This document shows positions 56,764-64,000 of a stretch of DNA of 64,000 nucleotides, piece by piece. The position numbers and the translations under genes were made by a program. The notes under the pieces were generated by a model. It worked only from the letters and a program-made list of their open reading frames with translations. It searched no databases and had not been told where the DNA came from. Source of the stretch: Amblyomma americanum (lineage: Eukaryota > Arthropoda > Arachnida > Ixodida > Ixodidae); the NCBI RefSeq assembly GCF_052857255.1, contig NC_135507.1, positions 73,873,330-73,937,329 on the forward strand. Reading direction: 5' to 3'. Every line of letters begins with the position of its first letter. Position 1 is the stretch's first letter.

Positions 56764-58336
56764 CTGCAACAAAGAGGCACCACCCGCCTTTGTTTTATCA
56801 ACACTCAACATCAATTTTATCAATACTTTTGGTTCACAGAAAACGACAGTCCAGAGCTGGAGGAAGTGGTCCTGAAGCCGGATGTACTTTATATACACAA
56901 GGCACAAATTAAGACAGGCTCTATAACCAAAGTACACCCACAGTCAAAAGTTTATGGAAGGCAATATAGGCAAGAATATTTAATTTCATCACTGCCTTTT
57001 AATGCATCCTGGAAAATACCCATTGGCAGTCCAAATAAGACTGTACAAACTACATGGTGCACTATTAAATCTCAAGCAATAGGACCCAGATGCAAAAAAA
57101 AATCAAATTTCTTCTACAAAGCCGCTTTCCATAAACTTTCGACGGTGGGTGTACATACTTTTTTAACCGTGGAAAAACAAGGACAAGAAGAAAACAGATG
57201 TAAACGGGGCGAAGCACACTCACAACTGTTTACAGCAGAAGCAAAGCTAACAAAGAAGAAACCCTAAAATCGGAAACACAAAAAGCAACAAACTTGTTCT
57301 TTCTTGCTTCAAAAAGTATGAACGCATAGCAACTCCCCCAGCTTTCAATTCTAACTGAACCACAATTAAAAAGTAAGTTGTGAACGACAGTAACAAGATG
57401 GTGCTTATTATATTAAGCATAAAAATTTCAAAAATATTACTTGCCGATGCTACACTGTCCCAAAAGATACACTAAGTCCCCATTTGGATGTGTTAAGTAC
57501 ACAATCAGAAAACAGCAGATGAAGTCCACTTGCATTGACCACCAGTTACACAGAGCTCGTGACACTGACGCCTACAATATCCCAGCAAACTTGCTAACTG
57601 CGCCAGTGCACATGAGCCATGATTAATTTTCCAAGTTATTGGTCTCAACTATGATTAAGTGTTAAAGTACTCAATCACTTAAATATTAAGCAATTAATTC
57701 TTCCTTTCTAGACTTTCATGCACTGACCGTGTTCATTACCTTCATCCAGGATATCGTCAACTTGCACTAATTGATTATTCAGTTGTTTCCTTTGTGTCCT
57801 AACTTTAGCCTGCTGTGCCTTAGGTGACAGTAGGCAGGAGTACCTGTGTTATTTTACCGTCATCGTTTTCCTTCCCAACCCAGCAAATGTGTCTTAACAT
57901 TATTTAAAACTACTATGAATGTTGCTTTCAGTCTCACTTCAAACTTTTGTCAGCTGCCAAATATATACTGAAGGTATGACTACAAATGACCAGCAATTTT
58001 ACAAACTTTAAAGGGACCTAACCCCTTCCAATTTTTGTTCTTACTAAAACTGATTCTGTCTTTTCCTCGGTATGTTGATGTTTGCTCGGAAGTCAAGGGG
58101 CATTTATTGCTTAGCAAAGTGCGTACGAATAATTTCCTACCGCTTGATTTTAACTTATCTAGAAGGACTCTGTGAGCCCTGTTTTGAAGTGAATGGCAGT
58201 GTAACCTAGCCTCTGGGATCTGTGTCAAAAATCGGTGTCAACGCATGCAGTTAACTCGTCAACTCGACTAGTGAAAATGACACGTGCATTTCATTTTTTT
58301 TCTTTTTCTAGCTTATAAAAGCTTCGTTTTCAGTGC
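56764..58336. other. FBXO21 intron, no exon found
   Basis: Searched by eye for the missing F-box exon on the minus strand (an LPxE.L..I motif leading to CRRWR). None found here or up to 64 kb. Confidence 0.35.
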
Positions 58337-58349
58337 ACGTAACATCTCT

Positions 58350-59101
58350 CCAATACACTGTAGCGCAGCAAAAGACGAGGACACAAGAGACGAGAGACGA
58401 ACACCACGAGCGCTAACTTCCAACAAATTTTATTCTCCTGAAGCATCACATTTATACACCAGAAAACAGTAATCACACGTGCGAACAGTATCGATTTCTT
58501 AGAAAAACGAGCTCTTTATCTGAGAGGAGAATGGAAGGTGTGCTAACACACGAGCATCCTGACCTATTTATCTTTTCGGCTTCAATGATTTCGCGCGTTA
58601 ACCTTTCTCTACTTTTTCCTATCACAAGACTTTTATCAAAGAAAGGCTTACAGGATTTTGACTTGCATGCGAGAATGTGGTCAACCAGCGCCTAATGGAA
58701 CACGCTCGCAACGTCAAAAACGGGCAAGGCGGATCGCTGGTTGACCACATTCTCGCATGCAAGTCAAAATCCTGTAAGCCTTTCTTTGATAAAAGTCTTG
58801 TGATAGGAAAAAGTAGAGAAAGGTTAACGCGCGAAATCATTGAAGCCGAAAAGATAAATAGGTCAGGATGCTCGTGTGTTAGCACACCTTCCATTCTCCT
58901 CTCAGATAAAGAGCTCGTTTTTCTAAGAAATCGATACTGTTCGCACGTGTGATTACTGTTTTCTGGTGTATAAATGTGATGCTTCAGGAGAATAAAATTT
59001 GTTGGAAGTTAGCGCTCGTGGTGTTCGTCTCTCGTGTCCTCGTCTTTTGCTGCGCTACAGTGTATTGGAACTATGTACCAACAAGCCCAAAAAGCCACGC
59101 T
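58350..59101 (+). mobile_element. Palindromic Penelope-like element insertion with 13-bp TSD
   Basis: Arms 58350-58690 and 58735-59068 are near-identical inverted repeats around a 44-base centre; the left arm has an extra 7 bases near 58388. The right arm encodes, in frame 58677-58952, [37 protein letters not shown] and FLRNRYC. These resemble the C terminus of GIY-YIG-bearing Penelope-like proteins (family assignment from memory). A one-sided tail 59069-59101 includes ACCAACAAGCCC. ACGTAACATCTCT flanks the whole at 58337-58349 and 59102-59114. Confidence 0.85.
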
Positions 59102-59114
59102 ACGTAACATCTCT

Positions 59115-60530
59115 GTTATTAGATTTTTGTAATATATTGATACAGGCTGAGTTCAATTAGTCCTCATTGTCCCTTTTAAGTTTAATGAAAATTTGTTCAA
59201 GGAGTTGAAATTAAAGAGGGCCTTTTATTGAAAAAAAATGCAGCAGGGACTAAAGTGTCAGCTTGAATAGTGAAGTCTGAATCTTGCAGTTTCAGTTGAG
59301 GAAGGAAAAGGAAATAGAGTGGGATTCATGGAACAGCTGGGAACAGTAACTTTGACTTTTAGACCTAGCTGAACTTGAAGGCTTATCATAAGCAACCTAT
59401 CCTAGTTGTGCAGTGAGTAATATGCTACTAGTAGTACCTGCATGATACAGAAAGAGTACTACACCAGAACTTGTCTGCCTGTACATATAAGCCAACAAAT
59501 ATTGAAGTTAAGCAGAAATTAGAGTCATGATTAGTAGTCGACTCCAATTTCACACTAGCCAAATAAGCCTAGAGGTCCTCTAAGTACTTCTTTTCCGCAA
59601 CAGAGCGAAGCCCTTTCACGCGCAAGTTGCTTCAATCACAGCAGATTCATCATGGTTCTAATGCTATAAAATTCACTGTTTAATAGCAGTAAATGCAGAG
59701 GGCAATGCAGAAACTGTGGTTAACTCCTCATAAAATGAACGACTCTCATCATTTATAGTCTTACATAACAGGGCATTGCCATAGTGCAGGACAAGAGCTA
59801 GCTTATGGATCTGCAGATATTCTGTCAATTGGGTGTGGAAGAGAAGTGTTCTTGGGAGCTCAGCTTTTTTTGAGCTCTGAACTTATTCCTCTGGTTGTGT
59901 ACAAGCGAACAGGCCCAGTATCAATTCAAGGTATCTTCTTGACTACTGGTGCAAGATGCAGTAGTTTGTCTAACTTCCATTAATTTGTGGTGGAAGGGGC
60001 TCTGCCCAGAATCCAAATGAGCAATGTAAGTTGTGAAGGAGATCAAGGAACAAATGCGACGGTAGTTCTGAACACCTTTTATATCTACTCGTTCTTCATC
60101 ATCATTGCTTCACGCGGTACGCTCCATTACACTTGGCCACGACTTCAAAAGGGGAAAAGCGCAGCTCGCTCTTTACGATGAATCCTTGACCTCGCACGCC
60201 TGAGCGTCCATTGCATTTCTTAAACCGATGGTGTCTGCAGCTATCGTCTCAACCTTCGTGTGCTTGCGTGTGATCGATAGTGACTAGAGGAGGTAAGGAC
60301 GGGAGCGACTCCTACACAGCGGCAGTTGCAAGGCCAAGTTGAAGACTTGTGGGCAGCAACAGTTGTATCCCAGCACTTCAGCAGCTGACATCGCTTATGC
60401 ATTGCAGCTGCATTGGCAACAAGCTGATGCAAGTTAGGGCGAACAGATAAGCTCACGCCCTACCTTGGCAGGCTTCGCTGTGAGTGTTGGTAACTCTGAA
60501 TGTGCTGGTTCTCAATGCCACTGCAGATTT
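59115..60530. other. FBXO21 upstream intron or intergenic DNA, nothing recognised
   Basis: AT-rich to about 60.1 kb, then closer to balanced. No clear gene or repeat. Confidence 0.3.
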
Positions 60531-60531
60531 C

Positions 60532-60747
60532 TTACATGGGCTTTGTGTCAAGTTCAATGACATTGGCTGCCTTTTCTTTACCAATAATGTTGAACTCAAC
60601 CACCTGCCCTTCCCTGATGCGACGAAGCTTCCTTGGCCTCCAGCGTTTCATCGTGGTGTGGTGAATGAGAATGTCCTTACCGATGTCAGCGCGGTTGACG
60701 AAGACGTAGCTGCCAGTCATGTTGAACCACCTGACCATGCGTCGCAT
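60532..60747 (-). pseudogene. Cold-shock-domain (Y-box protein) retrocopy remnant
   Basis: An intronless 71-codon frame encodes MVRWFNMTGSYVFVNRADIG, KDILIHHTTMKRWRPRKL and REGQVVEFNIIGKEKAANVI. The order WFN - (RNP1) - NR.D - (RNP2) - H.T.. - VEF - EK.AANV is that of the Y-box cold-shock domain. RNP1 is damaged (GSYVFV in place of GYGFI) and the chain stops soon after the domain with no basic tail, so this is most likely a decayed processed copy. Confidence 0.75.
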
Positions 60748-61231
60748 GCTCTTCTCTCTGGGAGAATTGAAGCACTCGTTCAGTGCTGCACCTCCCTGTG
60801 TTGTTATTGGATGTGCGGACCCTTGGCAGATGTCTCCGAGGAAGAGAGTGTACCATGCAGACTTGTGATGTCATGCATGTGCATTGAAGCGTGGATAGAG
60901 TCGATGTCCTGGGTGGCCAGGATAACTGCTCAGATGGAATCGCACAGGCATTCAACGACATACTGCCAAGCTGCCATGTAATGTTGCACATCTTGAGGTG
61001 GAGTTTGTCATAAAGGTACATGGCGCCATCCTCAGCCTGAGCTTGCTGCTGTGACTGCAGGGTGACGAAAGCGGCAAGGAGAGCTGTGGTACAGGCCGAT
61101 CCTATGGTGTAGCGGAGGCGTTTATAAAGGTTCTATGCTTGAGCAGCACCTAATAAATGTTCTTTTGCAAAATCCCGCGTGATGTCAGGAGACCAAATGG
61201 AATGTTGGACAGCAATTTTCATGGCTTAGGC

Positions 61232-61582
61232 CTAAACCGCAGGGCCGCCTGGAAAACCAAGAAATTCTTGAAGGCTCACCAACAGACGTGCACTCTGTAG
61301 CATGGAGCTGCCCGTAGCAGCTGTAAAGAAGGAAATGATGCCCTCTAGCCTGCGGAAGAGTGCCGAGATGGCCTGGGCAATGTCACGGGTAGAATTTGCC
61401 GAGGAGGTGCCGACACCGTTCTCATAGGCTGCGGGGTTCGCCTGAGGTGAAGAAGCTGGCCGAAGAACTTCTTGGCTGCTCGGAAGCAGGATAAGGTCCT
61501 CGGTTCTGATATTAGCTGACTGCGCCATTGTAAAGAAGATCAACGGGGCAAACATGGCTGTTCCTTCGAGGCCTTCCTTCAT
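61232..61582 (-). other. Unidentified ORF, 116 codons
   Basis: Open frame with serine/alanine-rich sequence (LLPSSQEVLRPASSPQANP, AYENGVGTSSANSTRDIAQA) then a helical, hydrophobic part (ALFRRLEGIISFFTAATGSS). I do not recognise it. Downstream on the same strand, disrupted frames (LRYTIGSACTTALLAAFVTLQ region near 61,100) suggest a longer, broken coding sequence. Confidence 0.3.
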
Positions 61583-62139
61583 TATACCCTTTCTTCACAG
61601 TCTTGTCTTTGTCTTTGACAAAAACAACAGAGGGCTGAAGGAATTTCGGTAAACCAAGTGCTGAAGTAACCTGAATAGCGCTTTAGGTTCTAAATAAGTG
61701 AAAATGAAATCACTGATGGTATAAGGCTTATTTTAAAAATTATCAAAATAAAAAAAATGCGAGAAATTACACACAATGAGATTCCTGATAGACCACCTTG
61801 ACAATTTTGCATCCGAGATAGTTCATTGGACATTTTAGGAGGCACTCTTGACAGTTTCACTGATGCATTTGGCATTGTTTTGAAAATCTCAAGAGTAATC
61901 TGCTGGGTTCAGGCATTGGTGAACATTCCGTGCGAAGAGCAATATAACCCTTCTTTTTAGGAGCTACCAAATTAAAGCTACAGAACACTACAATTTTCAC
62001 TTTTTATTTTGATTCTGATGCATAACTATGCTTCAGTAGCCCTGGTAACTGCATTACAGTTAGGCTAATTTTTGGATGCAACAAAGAAATGTCAGTCCAC
62101 AGGTGCTCAAAAAACCATTTCTGCGGCAAACGCAATTTG

Positions 62140-62350
62140 ACACCGGCGAAACGCAAAAGGCGCCCATGTGCAATGTCAGTGCACACATTAAAGATCCCCA
62201 GGTGGTCGAAATTGTTCTGCAGGCTTTTAATACAGCACCTTTTCCTTCTTTCACTCCAACCTTCATCCCTTCCCTTACAGCATGGTTCAAGTGTCCACAG
62301 AGATGTGAGACAATTACTGCACCATTTCCTTTCCTCAAAAACCAATTTTC
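62140..62350 (+). repeat. 5'-truncated SINE, second subfamily
   Basis: GGCGAAACGCAAAAGGCGCC, AATGTCAGTGCACACATTAA, AGATCCCCAGGTGGTCG and the CATCCCTTCCCTTACAGC body, ending AACCAATTTTCAA. Confidence 0.88.
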
Positions 62351-62686
62351 AACTTTTCAATTTTACTACAGTCCTTCAAAAGCTCTTAAAGGACTTTGTC
62401 ATCACTATGCATTTCAGCACAAGATGATGACAATCCCCGCCATCACTGAGAGGTTAGCTGGGGGTCACCTGTGATGAGCTGGCACGTGCACAGCTGCCAA
62501 GACATGGAGAGAGAAAGAAAGAGAGAGAAAGGGGAAAGACTGCCATACATTTTTAGTTCACCTACTAGGGGGCACGTAACAGTGTAAAGGTCAAGAGAGA
62601 GTGCCTTTGCCTGGCTTAATGAAAGAGAGAATAAAAAAAATGAAATCTCCTGTGTCCAGTATACATTAAACCAGAATTTGATTTAA

Positions 62687-63210
62687 ATGATTATAGCACC
62701 AAATTTTTGCTTGAGTGTTTTCTTCTTTCAAATGATGCATTAGACATTCGTATACATGAAGCATATCCTGTGGTATTCGTGTACAACCGCTGAATAATTT
62801 ATTATTGAATTTCTTCTTGACGCTCTTCCTATTTTGGTTTCATTGTCGGACGACTATGACGTCAAGTTGGTCACGTGATCCACTAGAAAAACTGTATAAT
62901 TTATGACAGGTCATTTTTTGTCATTCCAGGTCATGGAAGAGGTTAGATTAAATGTTGTAGTGAATTAAAACTACCTATAAGAGATTATATTACAGTTTTT
63001 GTAGTCGATCACGTGACCAAAACATCAACCTGACGTCACAGTTGTCGTTCGGTCGAAGAAACCGAAACCCAAGCAGCATGAAAGAAGAAATTCAATTATA
63101 AATTATTTAGCGGCTGTAGGCAAATACCAACCGGTAGTCCATGTATTCTAATGTCTAACACATCGTTTGACAGAAGAAAATGTGCAATAAAATTAGGTGT
63201 CTACAGTCCT
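62687..63210. mobile_element. TTAA-flanked foldback MITE, about 524 bp
   Basis: The two halves are imperfect inverted repeats over most of their length (left TATGACGTCAAGTTGGTCACGTGATC; right GATCACGTGACC...CTGACGTCACAG). Ends ATGATTATAGCACC and GGTGTCTACAGTCCT; TTAA at 62683-62686 and 63211-63214. No coding capacity. Confidence 0.85.
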
Positions 63211-63829
63211 TTAAGGTATGACGCTCTTGAAATAGCTATTTCCTTAAAAAATGATGTTTTGCATTTTAACATATTTTTATAGCTGCAAAACATTGTTCTA
63301 CCTTTGGCAAAAAGAATTAGGATTCTATCTAATGCCATTAAAAAGTTGCATGCTAACTTGTTACCTGAACCATGCTAAATTAAACGGAAATAAAAAAAGG
63401 AAAATGGCGAGCTGCTACACATGCAAAAACAGAAGGAAACGCTCAAGGAGAACATGAAGGAAAGCTCAAGGAGAACATTCCGACAGGTGTGGAGAATTTT
63501 AGCACTCTAGGACATTGCTTTCTTGTGTATATAGAAGTTACAATCTTCAATAATATTTTTCTCAAAATGCTGATTTGTTCTTTATTGTGTTATGCTCACA
63601 TGAATAGAGTTACGTTCAGCGAAGCTTTTCTTTTGAACCTACACATGCTCATTGATTACATATTGCCACAGTCCCAATCAATCCAGTGGCGCCATGCCGC
63701 GGCCGAACTGTTTTAGATGGGGCTTGCCATGCCTTGCGCTCTCGAGGGGCTAGAGGTTTTCGTCTTCTTCCTTGCTCGAGCTCCCTGCTGTCCTGGACGC
63801 GTAGCACGTCTAATTAAACCTGGTTGTGA

Positions 63830-64000
63830 GTGCTTTGACCATTTATCGGTGACAATATATAAGTGGCACGTTTGGTGAATTAGCAGTTGGAAGTCAGTGC
63901 TCTTTACTCGTGTGTCCTATCCCATCCCTTCTTTCTACCTGCACTGCCACTGAACTCATGTCTAACCAACTAGCCCAATCAGGAGTGGTCATTTGGCAAG
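63830..64000 (+). mobile_element. Possible third Penelope-like 3' end, cut by window edge
   Basis: ATATAAGTGGCACG, GCAGTTGGAAGTCAGTGCTC, CGTGTGTCCTATCCC and AACTCATGTCTAACCAACTAGCCCAA follow the same order as GTTGGAAGTTAGCGCTCG, CTCGTGTCCTCG and AACTATGTACCAACAAGCCC at 59000-59090. Its limits are unknown. Confidence 0.5.

Noticed and set aside
63700..63840. Possible LTR (CTCGAGCTCCCTGCTG...TAATTAAACC)
   Set aside because: No paired LTR, primer-binding site or gag/pol in the window; the adjacent sequence fits a Penelope-like 3' end better.

Overview
This is a stretch of animal nuclear DNA, most likely from a hard tick (Ixodidae, probably a metastriate genus). Two multi-exon protein genes have GT-AG introns. 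The introns are full of tRNA-derived SINEs that look like the tick Ruka family: a box A-like GTGGCTCAGTGG, a box B GGTTCGATCCC, and the core GTTAAAGAACCCCAGGTGGTCGAAATTTCC. There are also Penelope-like, RTE-like and mariner-like remnants, many MITEs and long microsatellites. No bacterial, viral or CRISPR feature was seen.

Layout. (1) About 1.6-27.7 kb, plus strand: 14 exons of a secreted, cysteine-rich protein. They join in one consistent reading frame to 625 codons plus a stop. The 5' end with the signal peptide lies upstream of the window. The last exon ends in a GPI-anchor-like or membrane hydrophobic tail. The cysteine pattern fits the poorly characterised arthropod DUF7042-7045 group (assigned from memory). 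(2) About 27.7-35.6 kb: the two 3' ends face each other (convergent genes). (3) About 35.6-56.8 kb, minus strand: nine exons of an FBXO21 orthologue. They join in frame to 571 codons plus a stop. The F-box exon at the N terminus was not found and is probably beyond 64 kb. (4) About 57-64 kb: Penelope-like copies, a broken cold-shock-domain retrocopy, an unidentified ORF and a TTAA-flanked foldback MITE.

The most interesting structure concerns two separate insertions, at 58,350-59,101 and 39,529-39,680. Each is a palindrome made of two opposed copies of a Penelope-like 3' end. Each has a one-sided 3' tail containing ACCAAC-N2-GCCC and is flanked by a 12-13 bp target-site duplication. Seeing this twice suggests a repeatable integration mechanism. 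Other good signals are a TTAA-flanked MITE inserted inside a SINE, a 530-bp inverted repeat enclosing a broken mariner-like transposase, and several clean target-site duplications that date SINE insertions.

All exon limits come from reading splice signals and checking phase by eye. No search or alignment program was run. Family names rest on recognised motifs.
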